Notes under the pieces: generated by a model
What the model saw: only the letters and a program-made list of their open reading frames with translations
Told to the model about the DNA's origin: nothing
The model's database searches: none
Shown here: piece after piece, positions 1 to 6,480 of the stretch
Position numbering within the stretch: position 1 is the stretch's first letter
Layout: each line of letters opens with the position of its first letter
Assembly (NCBI GenBank): GCA_003133005.1
Contig: PKZI01000073.1
Coordinates: 1-6,486 of the forward strand
Source of the DNA: Acidimicrobiaceae bacterium
GTDB taxonomy: Bacteria > Actinomycetota > Acidimicrobiia > Acidimicrobiales > RAAP-2
Direction of reading: 5' to 3'
DNA length: 6,486 nucleotides
Program-made: the position numbers and the translations under genes

Positions 1-10
1 GAGAGCGATG

Positions 11-47
11 GGGTCAGCCGGCATGGGCGTGACCCTGACGTGTCAGG
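11..47. promoter_or_regulatory. Overlapping inverted repeats upstream of pckG
   Basis: Two inverted repeats lie next to each other. GGGTCA (11-16) pairs with TGACCC (30-35) across 13 bp, and CCTGAC (34-39) pairs with GTCAGG (42-47) across 2 bp. They share a GTCAG/CTGAC core, and GTCAG occurs at both 13-17 and 42-46. They sit 46-82 bp before the pckG start, where a repressor or activator of a gluconeogenic gene could bind or an mRNA hairpin could form. No regulator is recognised, and six-base arms can arise by chance in GC-rich DNA. Confidence 0.25.
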
Positions 48-79
48 CCAACGTCGCAACGGCGCGGCGTGAGGAGAAT

Positions 80-85
80 GGAGGA
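80..85 (+). promoter_or_regulatory. Ribosome binding site deciding the pckG start
   Basis: GGAGGA is a near-perfect Shine-Dalgarno core and ends 7 nt before the GTG at 93. The in-frame alternatives are worse. The ATG at 78 has only a GGAG (73-76) one base away, and the GTG at 69 has no purine-rich motif before it. This supports translation from 93. Confidence 0.7.
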
Positions 86-92
86 CCCCAAC

Positions 93-1883
93 GTGACATT
101 GCCAACTCGCAACAAGAAGCTCATTGAATGGGTGGCATTGGTCGCAAAGGTCACTACCCCCGATCGTATCCACTGGTGTGACGGTTCCGACGCCGAATAC
201 GACGAACTTTGTCAGCAACTCGTTGACTCCAAGACCTTTCGCCGACTCAATCCCGAGAAGCGTCCCAACAGCTTCTACGCCGCCTCCGATCCGGGTGACG
301 TCGCGCGCGTCGAGGACCGCACGTTCATTTGCTCGCAAAAAGAGATCGACGCAGGACCGACCAACAACTGGTGCGATCCTGAAGAGATGCGCACGACGCT
401 CAACGGTCTGTTTCGTGGCGCTATGAAAGGTCGCACCATGTACGTGGTGCCGTTCTCCATGGGTCCGCTCGGATCGAAGATCTCACACATTGGCGTCGAG
501 ATCACCGATTCCGCGTACGTCGCGGTGAGCATGAAGATCATGACGCGCATGGGTCGCGGCGCGCTCGAAGTGCTGGGTGAGCACGGCGACTTCGTGCCGT
601 GCCTGCACTCGGTCGGTATGCCGCTTGAACCAGGTCAGAAAGACGTCGCGTGGCCGTGCGATCCCGAGAACAAGTACATCGTGCACTTTCCCGAGACCCG
701 CGAAATCGTCTCGTACGGTTCGGGTTACGGTGGCAACGCACTGTTGGGCAAGAAGTGCTTCGCGCTGCGAATCGCTTCGGCCATTGCGCGCGACGAGGGC
801 TGGCTCGCCGAGCACATGCTCATTTTGAAGTTGACCAATCCGCGCGGCGAGTCGCGTTTCGTCGCCGGCGCGTTCCCGAGCGCGTGTGGCAAGACCAATC
901 TCGCGATGTTGGTGCCCACGCTTCCGGGCTGGAAAGTCGAGACCGTGGGCGACGACATCTGTTGGATGAAGCCCGGCGCCGATGGCCGTCTCTACGCGAT
1001 CAATCCAGAAGCCGGATTCTTCGGTGTCGCGCCCGGCACGAACTTCGACACCAACCCCAACGCCATGTACTCGGTGCGGGCGAACACCATCTTCACCAAC
1101 GTCGCGCTCACCGCCGACAACGACGTGTGGTGGGAGGGATTGGGTGAACCACCTGAAGGCTTGACTGACTGGAAGGGCCAAGCGTGGAGCAAGGAACTCG
1201 GGACTCCCGCGGCGCACCCGAACTCACGGTTCACCGCCCCCGCCGCGCAAGATCCCGCGATCGCCGCCGAGTGGGAGGACCCCATGGGCGTGCCCATCGC
1301 CGCCATTCTCTTTGGTGGTCGGCGCGCCAACACGGTCCCGCTCATCTTCCAGTCGCGCGACTGGGACCACGGCGTCTTTCTCGGATCGATCGTGTCCTCA
1401 GAGACGACCGCCGCGGCCGCGGGAGCGGTGGGCAATCTTCGTCGTGACCCGTTCGCGATGCTGCCCTTTTGTGGTTACAACATGGCGGACTACTTCAGTC
1501 ATTGGCTCAGTTTTTCCGATCGATTCGACGAAAAGAATTTGCCCAAGATCTTCTACGTCAATTGGTTTCGCAAGGGCGAAGACGGCCACTGGCTGTGGCC
1601 CGGTTTCGGCGAGAACAGCCGCGTGTTGGAGTGGGTCTTTGATCGCGTTGCGGGAACCGCCGAAGCCGAGGAGACGGCCATTGGCTTCGTGCCCACGCCC
1701 AACTCCATTGACGTGCGTGGCGTCGACGTCACGCCTGGCGACATGAAGGAACTACTCATGGTGCACGACGACGAATGGCGCACCGAGGTACCGCTCATTC
1801 GCGCACACTTCGCGCAGTTTGGTGACCGACTGCCGGCCAAGTTGGCCCACGAGGTTGACGAGCTTGCGGGTCGCCTCGGCTAA
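93..1883 (+). CDS. pckG: Phosphoenolpyruvate carboxykinase (GTP)
   Basis: This cytosolic enzyme interconverts oxaloacetate + GTP and PEP + GDP + CO2, the entry step of gluconeogenesis; in some actinobacteria it also works in the anaplerotic direction. The 596-residue product (from GTG 93) matches the usual GTP-PEPCK length. Visible landmarks are the substrate-side Arg72 (DVARVEDRT), GSGYGGN (209-215), the metal ligands Lys221, His241 (WLAEHM) and Asp288 (GDDICW), and the P-loop FPSACGKTN (261-269) with the hyperreactive Cys265. The SSETTAAA lid loop (435-442) and the FGEN guanine pocket (505-508) follow. Spacing between the metal ligands and the cysteine equals that of the animal enzyme as I remember it. 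The ATP-type enzyme is excluded by these motifs. In-frame starts at 69 (GTG) and 78 (ATG) would add 8 or 5 residues, but the Shine-Dalgarno favours 93. It ends 3 bp from the convergent NADH dehydrogenase gene. Confidence 0.97.
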   Translation: MTLPTRNKKLIEWVALVAKVTTPDRIHWCDGSDAEYDELCQQLVDSKTFRRLNPEKRPNSFYAASDPGDVARVEDRTFICSQKEIDAGPTNNWCDPEEMRTTLNGLFRGAMKGRTMYVVPFSMGPLGSKISHIGVEITDSAYVAVSMKIMTRMGRGALEVLGEHGDFVPCLHSVGMPLEPGQKDVAWPCDPENKYIVHFPETREIVSYGSGYGGNALLGKKCFALRIASAIARDEGWLAEHMLILKLTNPRGESRFVAGAFPSACGKTNLAMLVPTLPGWKVETVGDDICWMKPGADGRLYAINPEAGFFGVAPGTNFDTNPNAMYSVRANTIFTNVALTADNDVWWEGLGEPPEGLTDWKGQAWSKELGTPAAHPNSRFTAPAAQDPAIAAEWEDPMGVPIAAILFGGRRANTVPLIFQSRDWDHGVFLGSIVSSETTAAAAGAVGNLRRDPFAMLPFCGYNMADYFSHWLSFSDRFDEKNLPKIFYVNWFRKGEDGHWLWPGFGENSRVLEWVFDRVAGTAEAEETAIGFVPTPNSIDVRGVDVTPGDMKELLMVHDDEWRTEVPLIRAHFAQFGDRLPAKLAHEVDELAGRLG

Positions 1884-1886
1884 TAC

Positions 1887-3203
1887 TCAGTCCGCGGTTT
1901 CGGCGTCGGCGACGATGATTCTCGGACCCGAGGGCCAGTCGAAGTAACGCCACGTCCAGTTCATCATCACGCGAAGGCGGTTGCGAAAGCCCACCAAGTA
2001 CCACAGGTGAAGCCCGAGCCAGGCAAGCCATCCGAGGAACCCACTGATGACTGGACCGCGCGGCAATGTCGCGACCGCTCGGTGGCGGCCGATCGTCGCC
2101 ATGATTCCCTTGTTCTTATAGGTGAACGGTTTGGTCGGCTCGTTGTTCTCGACGCGCAGTATCTGCGCGGCGCAGTGACGACCCGTCTGCATGGCGACGG
2201 GCGCAAGTTGCGGACAGAACATGCCCTCACCTGAGGGCACGGCGGCCGCGTCGCCCACTGCCCAGATGTTCTCACTCTCGAGCAGACGAAGATCGGTATT
2301 GACGCGCACGCGCCCCCCCGGACCGGGCGCGCCACCAAGGCTGTCGGCGATGCTGCCACCCGCGGTCACGCCCGCGGCCCAGATGACCGCCGCCACTTGC
2401 AACCGTTCACCATCGGCGAATCGAATCGCGTGTTCTTCGACCTCGACGACCGAGCGTCCGAACTCGATCTCGACACCCATGTGCTCGAGCTCTTTCAAAG
2501 CGTACGAACTCGCCTTCTCGGGAAAGGGCGTGAGTAGTCGCGGGGCCATGTCGACGAGAAGTACGCGCATTCTTGACGGATCGATGCGCAGACCGTCGCG
2601 TCGAATGACAGTGCGAATCAATTCCGAGAGAGCACCCGAGGTCTCGACGCCGGTCGGTCCTCCACCCACGATGACGAAGTTGAGCGACATCGGCGACTCT
2701 TCGGCCGCGGCGTCAGCCTCTTCGAGTGCGAGCAGCAGCCGGTTGCGCAATTTTCGCGCGTCGGCCAACGAGTAGAGCGGCATCGCGTAGGTCGACGCGC
2801 CGGGGATGCCGAAGTACGACGCGCTCGCGCCGGTTGCGATCACCAGGTGGTCGTAGGCCATCTCCTTGCCGTTCTCCAGATGGATCACGTTGCGCGCGTG
2901 GTCGACCCCGCGGACCTTCGCGTGTCGGACGTTGACGTTCATCGACTTACCAAAAATGGTGCGAATCGGGTAGGCCACCTCGGCCGGTTCGAGCTGGGCG
3001 GTCGCCACTTGATAGAGCAATGGAGAGAAGGTGTGGAAATTGTGCTGGTCGACGATGGTGACGCGAACGTCCTTTTTCGCCAGTCCCTTCGCGACGGCGA
3101 TTCCCCCGAATCCCCCGCCGATGATCACCACGTGGGGCAAATGTGACAAATCCGGAAGAGCTGGTACCGAATCAGTCGACATCGCCATATCTGTTCCAAG
3201 CAT
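1887..3203 (-). CDS. ndh: Type II NADH:quinone oxidoreductase (NDH-2)
   Basis: This is a single-subunit, non-proton-pumping flavoprotein that passes electrons from NADH to membrane quinone on the inner face of the membrane. The 438 residues show two Rossmann folds. The FAD-binding GGGFGG lies at 29-34, followed by the family block FSPLLYQVAT (59-68) and ATGA (123-126). The NADH-binding GGGPTG is at 180-185 with an acidic Asp218 at the end of the next strand. The second FAD motif, WAVGDAA, is at 314-320. The C-terminus (about 384-425) holds KGIMATIGRH followed by a Trp/Leu-rich amphipathic stretch typical of the NDH-2 membrane anchor. The quinone-site motif usually written AQxxxQ reads APVAMQ (334-339), so the first Gln is Pro, a variant I believe occurs in other NDH-2 proteins. 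ATGs at 3203, 3188 and 3182 are possible starts; none has a good Shine-Dalgarno, and all keep the whole domain. It lies 23 bp downstream of the MFS gene, so an operon is likely. Confidence 0.9.
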   Translation of the reverse strand: MLGTDMAMSTDSVPALPDLSHLPHVVIIGGGFGGIAVAKGLAKKDVRVTIVDQHNFHTFSPLLYQVATAQLEPAEVAYPIRTIFGKSMNVNVRHAKVRGVDHARNVIHLENGKEMAYDHLVIATGASASYFGIPGASTYAMPLYSLADARKLRNRLLLALEEADAAAEESPMSLNFVIVGGGPTGVETSGALSELIRTVIRRDGLRIDPSRMRVLLVDMAPRLLTPFPEKASSYALKELEHMGVEIEFGRSVVEVEEHAIRFADGERLQVAAVIWAAGVTAGGSIADSLGGAPGPGGRVRVNTDLRLLESENIWAVGDAAAVPSGEGMFCPQLAPVAMQTGRHCAAQILRVENNEPTKPFTYKNKGIMATIGRHRAVATLPRGPVISGFLGWLAWLGLHLWYLVGFRNRLRVMMNWTWRYFDWPSGPRIIVADAETAD

Positions 3204-3226
3204 ACCTGACGACGTTGTAATTCATA

Positions 3227-4528
3227 TCATTGATGGCTGAAACGCCGCCCGATCCCGTAGATCAAGCCCCCACCCAACGTTAAAACCGCGAGCAACACGT
3301 CGCCCGCCTTGAAGTGCAGCGATATGCCGACCGGAATGAGCGCTCCCACCACCCAGAGCAACTGCTGGCGAACCGCGAAACGCGCGAAGGTTCGCCCCTG
3401 GGAACCCGCGGGCACGAAGCGTTGGGTGATCGCGTCAAAACTGGGCTGGGCGATGGCGGTGAATATTCCCAGCCATCCGGCGTAGGTCACCTGGACGATC
3501 AACGTGGGATGCAGCGCCGCGAGCGCTGAACCCACACCGGTGAGCAAGAGCGATCCCGTGAGAAGCGCCGACTCCGGGAGTTTGTTGCGCACGCGGGTCA
3601 CGAGCCCGAGGCCAATCAATGAACCCAACGCGGACATCGAGAGCGCGAAAGCGAACCACTTTAGCCCGGCCTCCTCGCGACGAAGACCAAAGGCGAGAAG
3701 AAACGTCGAGAATCCGGCGGTGAATCGCATGACGGCCGAGGCGCTGAGACCCCAGGAGACCTCGGTGTCACCCAGCGGATTGAGCATCTGTCGATCGCGC
3801 TCGAGTTGGGTCATCGACTCGACCTTTTGTCGTTCGGTCTTCGCCGGCCGCTGCAGGCGCAGGCTCGCGACCAGCGCAGCGGCATAGACCAGTGACGCGG
3901 CGATGAGTACGTCGGGACCGCCGATGCCTTTGAGGATTCCCGCACCGATCGAACCGGCCACGAGTCCCGAGAGCGTCCCGAGCAACGTGAGTTGCGCGTT
4001 GAAACCCGCGAAACCCTTTTCTTTCTCCGCGACCTCTTGTTCGGGCCAGCCCGCATCACCCACGAGAGCGGCGCGTTCGCGGAACTGGTCGGTGCGCGCC
4101 ATTTCGGGCACGAGCGCGCCTCGGGTCACGCCGTAGAGCTTCGAGAACACCAGGACGAAAAACGCTTCGGGAAACAGCCACAAGGATTTGAGATGCATAC
4201 TCATGGACCAACAGAGCACCACGCGCACCCCCGCCGACAACGCGACGAGAATCCTTCGCCCGTTGGCGGACTTGTCGATGAGAGGACCGAGCACCGGTGA
4301 GACGACGGCAAAGGGCGCGAACGTCAACAACAGATACAACAGCACCTTGCTCTTGGCCTCATCAGGTGAGACCGAGAAGAACAGCGACCCCGCGAGTGAC
4401 ACCGTCACCAATGTGTCGCCGGCATTCATGATCACGTGCACGAGCGCCAATCGACCAAACGCGGTCTTTTGATCGAAGAGATCCTGCGCCGCAGCTCGAG
4501 CCAGAGAGGCAAATCCACGACGACGCAC
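3227..4528 (-). CDS. MFS transporter, 12 predicted membrane segments
   Basis: This is a major facilitator superfamily permease of unknown substrate in the cytoplasmic membrane. The 433-residue product has about twelve hydrophobic segments (near 28-52, 62-82, 92-110, 113-137, 178-200, 206-224, 260-281, 288-310, 318-340, 343-362, 385-405 and 408-427). A motif-A-like loop, GPLIDKSANGRR (81-92), follows segment 2. The opening DQKTAFGRLALVH block and the following GD...LAGSLFF resemble uncharacterised MFS proteins I recall from Acidimicrobiia. Residues 145-177, between segments 4 and 5, form a long, highly charged loop that looks longer than in relatives. A second charged loop (225-257) is the usual central loop. 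The start is GTG with no Shine-Dalgarno, but a TACTCT box sits 6 nt upstream, which suggests leaderless translation. The gene runs divergently from the DUF1295 gene and precedes ndh by 23 bp. The substrate cannot be inferred. Confidence 0.85.
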   Translation of the reverse strand: MRRRGFASLARAAAQDLFDQKTAFGRLALVHVIMNAGDTLVTVSLAGSLFFSVSPDEAKSKVLLYLLLTFAPFAVVSPVLGPLIDKSANGRRILVALSAGVRVVLCWSMSMHLKSLWLFPEAFFVLVFSKLYGVTRGALVPEMARTDQFRERAALVGDAGWPEQEVAEKEKGFAGFNAQLTLLGTLSGLVAGSIGAGILKGIGGPDVLIAASLVYAAALVASLRLQRPAKTERQKVESMTQLERDRQMLNPLGDTEVSWGLSASAVMRFTAGFSTFLLAFGLRREEAGLKWFAFALSMSALGSLIGLGLVTRVRNKLPESALLTGSLLLTGVGSALAALHPTLIVQVTYAGWLGIFTAIAQPSFDAITQRFVPAGSQGRTFARFAVRQQLLWVVGALIPVGISLHFKAGDVLLAVLTLGGGLIYGIGRRFSHQ

Positions 4529-4534
4529 GCTTAA

Positions 4535-4540
4535 AGAGTA
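4535..4540 (-). promoter_or_regulatory. Candidate -10 box for the MFS(-ndh) transcript
   Basis: On the minus strand TACTCT (TAnnnT pattern) is followed by exactly 6 nt (4534-4529) and then the GTG start codon at 4528. That spacing puts the transcription start at or next to the GTG, as in leaderless actinobacterial mRNAs, and fits the lack of a Shine-Dalgarno. No convincing -35 box is seen. Confidence 0.45.
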
Positions 4541-4583
4541 CGGGATGATGTCGCGAACGAAGAGTCACGCACTCAACAGAGAC

Positions 4584-4592
4584 TGCTAAACC
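4584..4592 (+). promoter_or_regulatory. Weak extended -10 candidate for the DUF1295 gene
   Basis: TGC followed by TAAACC lies 6 nt before the GTG at 4599. The hexamer matches consensus poorly and lacks the final T, but the TG extension, the spacing and the lack of a Shine-Dalgarno mirror the divergent MFS promoter. The 70-bp region 4529-4598 must hold the promoters for both genes. It also holds a small inverted repeat, GAGT/ACTC (4562-4565 and 4571-4574), of unknown meaning. Confidence 0.25.
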
Positions 4593-4598
4593 ATCAGC

Positions 4599-5408
4599 GT
4601 GCACGTAACGTCATTTTTTGAAAATCTACCTTTCAGTTTCCTGAGCGCCTTGATTTGGGTCCTGATCGCATTCGCGGTGGGAACGAGGGTCCATCGCAAC
4701 TCGACGATTGACGTGTTCTGGGGCTCTGGTTTCCTCGTCATCATGCTCGAGAGCATGGCGATGTCGTTGCGCCTTCACCCTCACGGAACGTGGCTGCGCT
4801 ACCTCGTGTTGTTCACGGTGGCACTCTGGAGTCTTCGGCTTTCGATACACATTGGTCGTCGCCAAGTTGGCGCGAAGGAAGACACGCGTTACGTCGACAT
4901 CATGGCCGGCGCCAACGGTCGCAACGAAAGGTACTACGCCTTTAAAATGATCTACGGACTGCAAGGGCTTCTGCTCTGGTTCGTGTCGATGCCCCTGCAG
5001 TGGATTGCCTTCAGCGCCCACCTCAATTGGCTTCTCGTCCCCGGCCTCATTCTCTGTGCGATCGGTATCTTCTTCGAAGGCGTCGGCGACGAACAACTGC
5101 GCCGTTTCTTGGCGAACCCCGCCAACAAGGGGACGACGATGAACCGCGGTCTGTGGCGTTACACCCGCCATCCCAACTACTTCGGCGACGCGGTCACCTG
5201 GGCCGGTTTCTACGTGATCGCAATCGGCGTGCCGTGGGGCGCACTGACCTTCCTCTCGCCCATCACGATGTGGTGGTTGCTCACCAACCTCTCGGGAAAG
5301 CCCATGCTCGAGAAGAAACTCTCCACGACGCGCAAGGGCTATCACGAGTACATCGCCACGACCAGTTCCTTCTTCCCGCGCCCACCGAAAAAGTTGGCCG
5401 ACGTTTAG
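4599..5408 (+). CDS. DUF1295 membrane protein, steroid 5-alpha-reductase-like
   Basis: This polytopic membrane protein of 269 residues belongs to the DUF1295 group related to the C-terminal domain of steroid 5-alpha-reductases and, more distantly, isoprenylcysteine methyltransferases. Family marks are IDVFWG (37-42), an Arg-rich turn after segment 3 (LRLSIHIGRR, 79-88), KEDTRY (93-98) and NPANKGTTMNRGLW (173-186) running into RYTRHPNYFGD (187-197). The tail GKPMLEKKL...GYHEYIATTSSFFP (233-260) is also typical. Hydrophobic segments lie near 12-28, 40-57, 65-83, 117-138, 143-160, 198-212 and 214-229. By homology it may reduce a lipid double bond with NADPH, but no substrate is known for most members and I would not assign one. 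The GTG start at 4599 has no Shine-Dalgarno; the next Met (49) would cut off the first segment and the DxFW motif. Its TAG stop overlaps the convergent gene's stop codon. Confidence 0.88.
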   Translation: MHVTSFFENLPFSFLSALIWVLIAFAVGTRVHRNSTIDVFWGSGFLVIMLESMAMSLRLHPHGTWLRYLVLFTVALWSLRLSIHIGRRQVGAKEDTRYVDIMAGANGRNERYYAFKMIYGLQGLLLWFVSMPLQWIAFSAHLNWLLVPGLILCAIGIFFEGVGDEQLRRFLANPANKGTTMNRGLWRYTRHPNYFGDAVTWAGFYVIAIGVPWGALTFLSPITMWWLLTNLSGKPMLEKKLSTTRKGYHEYIATTSSFFPRPPKKLADV

Positions 5409-5779
5409 TTAGAAAAACATCCTTGGCGATAGATGAACGTCGGCATCACGCCCGGCATGCACACCTTTAGTCGAGACGAGACGCGCCACACGTTCGAACG
5501 CACCTCAAAGTGCAGCACCTCGGTGACGCCCACCGCCACTTGGCCGCGACCCACCGTCGCCCACAGGTATGCCCAGTCGTCCTCGCAACCGTAACTCTGG
5601 ACGTCACTCACTCGAAGCGCGCCCGTGAATGCCGCACTCAGTGAAGGCCCGGAGCACGAAGCCGCGTCAAAGACTGGCGAGCGTCGAATACCCGCGGCGC
5701 TCACCGCCACCCCGAGCAGCGCCACTAATGCGAGCGACATCAGGAATCGTACGGCCGTCACGACTCTCAATTCGACCAT
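5405..5779 (-). CDS. Small exported protein with four cysteines, function unknown
   Basis: I do not recognise a named family. The 124-residue product begins with a short charged N-terminus and a hydrophobic run (about 12-30, ending VSAAG), which is either an uncleaved anchor or a signal peptide cut near the AAG. The remaining roughly 95 residues hold four cysteines (42, 65, 107, 121), compatible with two disulfides outside the membrane. The pattern YGCEDDWAYLWATV (63-76), then VWRVSSRLKVC (97-107), MP and a final Cys resembles small actinobacterial exported proteins that I recall only as hypothetical. The ATG at 5779 lies 9 bp after the TetR stop codon with no Shine-Dalgarno, so translation may be coupled to the regulator. 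A GTG at codon 7 is an alternative start. Its TAA stop overlaps the TAG of the convergent DUF1295 gene (4-bp gene overlap). Confidence 0.7.
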   Translation of the reverse strand: MVELRVVTAVRFLMSLALVALLGVAVSAAGIRRSPVFDAASCSGPSLSAAFTGALRVSDVQSYGCEDDWAYLWATVGRGQVAVGVTEVLHFEVRSNVWRVSSRLKVCMPGVMPTFIYRQGCFSN

Positions 5780-5788
5780 GTCGAGAAA

Positions 5789-6403
5789 CTACGGCTGATT
5801 GAAGAGGCTGGCAAAAAACGCCCCCATGGCGAACTCCCAGTCAGTCGGGTCAATGGGGTTTATCGAGATGTCGTCGAGAATTCTCCCAAAAATAATTACC
5901 TGCAGCGCCACCGCGATTGAGCGCGCCGACACGTCGCGACGAAGCCACCCACGTTCTTGACCGTATTCAACCAATCGGACGATTTCGTCGGTGAGATGCG
6001 CTTGGGTGAGGCCAATCAGAATTCGCAACTCGGGACGAGTCAACGAGGCCGCGACGATGCGCACACGTATCGCGCGACGTTTGAGGCGGTCCGGACCTGA
6101 CGAAAATCGCTCGACCATTGGAGTCAAGGCGGCGACGTACTCGGCGAGCGTGGTCGCGGATTCGTTCGCTTCGCGCAGCACGTGGATGTCCTCTTCGGCG
6201 AGACGCGAAAAAAGCAAATTGTACGCCGCGTCAATCACGCCCTCGCGCGATCCAAAGTGGTGGTACACCGAACCGTAATTGACGCCCGTCGCCTTGCACA
6301 CGTCGGGAATTCGAATAGTCGACTCATCGGAAATCATGAGTTCTTGACAGACCTCGTCGAGTACCGCTTGCATAACAGGCATGGATCGACTTTGCTTGGC
6401 CAC
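5789..6403 (-). CDS. TetR/AcrR-family transcriptional regulator
   Basis: This is a cytoplasmic DNA-binding regulator of 204 residues, a normal length for TetR proteins. The N-terminal helix-turn-helix is clear: IRIPDVCKATGV (30-41), NYGSVYHHF (42-50) as recognition helix, then GSREGVIDAAY (51-61). The helical C-terminal half (about 65-200) would bind a ligand and dimerise; it contains the charged stretch RLKRRAIRVR (106-115) and gives no clue to the ligand. The start taken is GTG at 6403, preceded by a weak GGA 3 nt away. ATGs at codons 8 and 11 would still keep the HTH. The gene heads a likely two-gene unit with the exported protein. A direct target could be itself, that protein, or a gene beyond 6486, since TetR genes are often divergent from a target. 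Confidence 0.92.
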   Translation of the reverse strand: MAKQSRSMPVMQAVLDEVCQELMISDESTIRIPDVCKATGVNYGSVYHHFGSREGVIDAAYNLLFSRLAEEDIHVLREANESATTLAEYVAALTPMVERFSSGPDRLKRRAIRVRIVAASLTRPELRILIGLTQAHLTDEIVRLVEYGQERGWLRRDVSARSIAVALQVIIFGRILDDISINPIDPTDWEFAMGAFFASLFNQP

Positions 6404-6431
6404 GATTCCAACTTTAATGCCAACGACCCCT

Positions 6432-6459
6432 TTTATAACTGGGAAAATATGTCAGACAA
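6432..6459 (-). promoter_or_regulatory. Candidate promoter of the TetR gene
   Basis: On the minus strand TTGTCT (6459-6454) and TATAAA (6437-6432) are separated by 16 bp, matching the -35/-10 consensus at 4 and 5 of 6 positions. It would give a leader of roughly 20 nt before the GTG at 6403. A second possible -10 box, TAAAGT (6416-6411), lies 7 nt before the GTG and would make the transcript leaderless; the sequence does not decide between them. Confidence 0.4.
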
Positions 6460-6480
6460 CGAGAATTGACTGATTCGTTG
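6457..6480. promoter_or_regulatory. Candidate TetR operator (CAACGA-N12-TCGTTG)
   Basis: A perfect 6-bp inverted repeat, CAACGA (6457-6462) and TCGTTG (6475-6480), spans 24 bp. It encloses a second, off-centre GAAT/ATTC repeat (6463-6466 and 6473-6476). Another CAACGA is at 6421-6426. The palindrome overlaps the proposed -35 box of the TetR gene, as expected for autorepression. It also overlaps a plus-strand TTGACT (6466-6471) that could be the -35 of a divergent gene beyond the window. Half-site length and spacing are compatible with TetR operators, but this is inference. Confidence 0.3.

Larger units (their letters stand above)
1..92 (+). other. Leader / possible upstream gene end before pckG
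   Basis: This stretch precedes the chosen pckG start. It contains no TA dinucleotide at all, so no TAnnnT -10 box is possible here, and the pckG promoter must lie before the window unless it is of another kind. Two + frames are open from the window edge: frame 1 runs to a TGA at 70-72 and frame 2 runs to a TGA at 125-127. Either could be the tail of an upstream gene in an operon with pckG, but nothing in the short peptides is recognisable. The two inverted repeats in this segment are listed separately. Confidence 0.4.

Noticed and set aside
650..1147. 165-codon plus-strand frame within pckG
   Set aside because: It is an extremely Arg-rich out-of-frame translation of the PEPCK catalytic region, so a shadow.
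483..1217. 244-codon open frame on the minus strand inside pckG
   Set aside because: It lies wholly opposite the well-supported PEPCK coding sequence. Its His/Arg/Val-rich product shows no family motif, and such antisense frames are common in GC-rich genes.
1835..1847. GGCCAA-G-TTGGCC palindrome near the pckG end, considered as a terminator
   Set aside because: It lies within the last coding residues, allows only about a 5-bp stem with a 3-nt loop and has no U-tract, so it is not an intrinsic terminator.
2191..2775. 194-codon plus-strand frame opposite ndh
   Set aside because: The translation is a low-complexity Ser/Arg/Pro/Thr-rich product typical of a shadow frame, and the opposite strand encodes a complete NDH-2.
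4626..5345. 239-codon minus-strand frame opposite the DUF1295 gene
   Set aside because: The product is a charged, His/Glu/Arg-rich shadow with no domain. The plus strand has clear DUF1295 motifs across the same bases.
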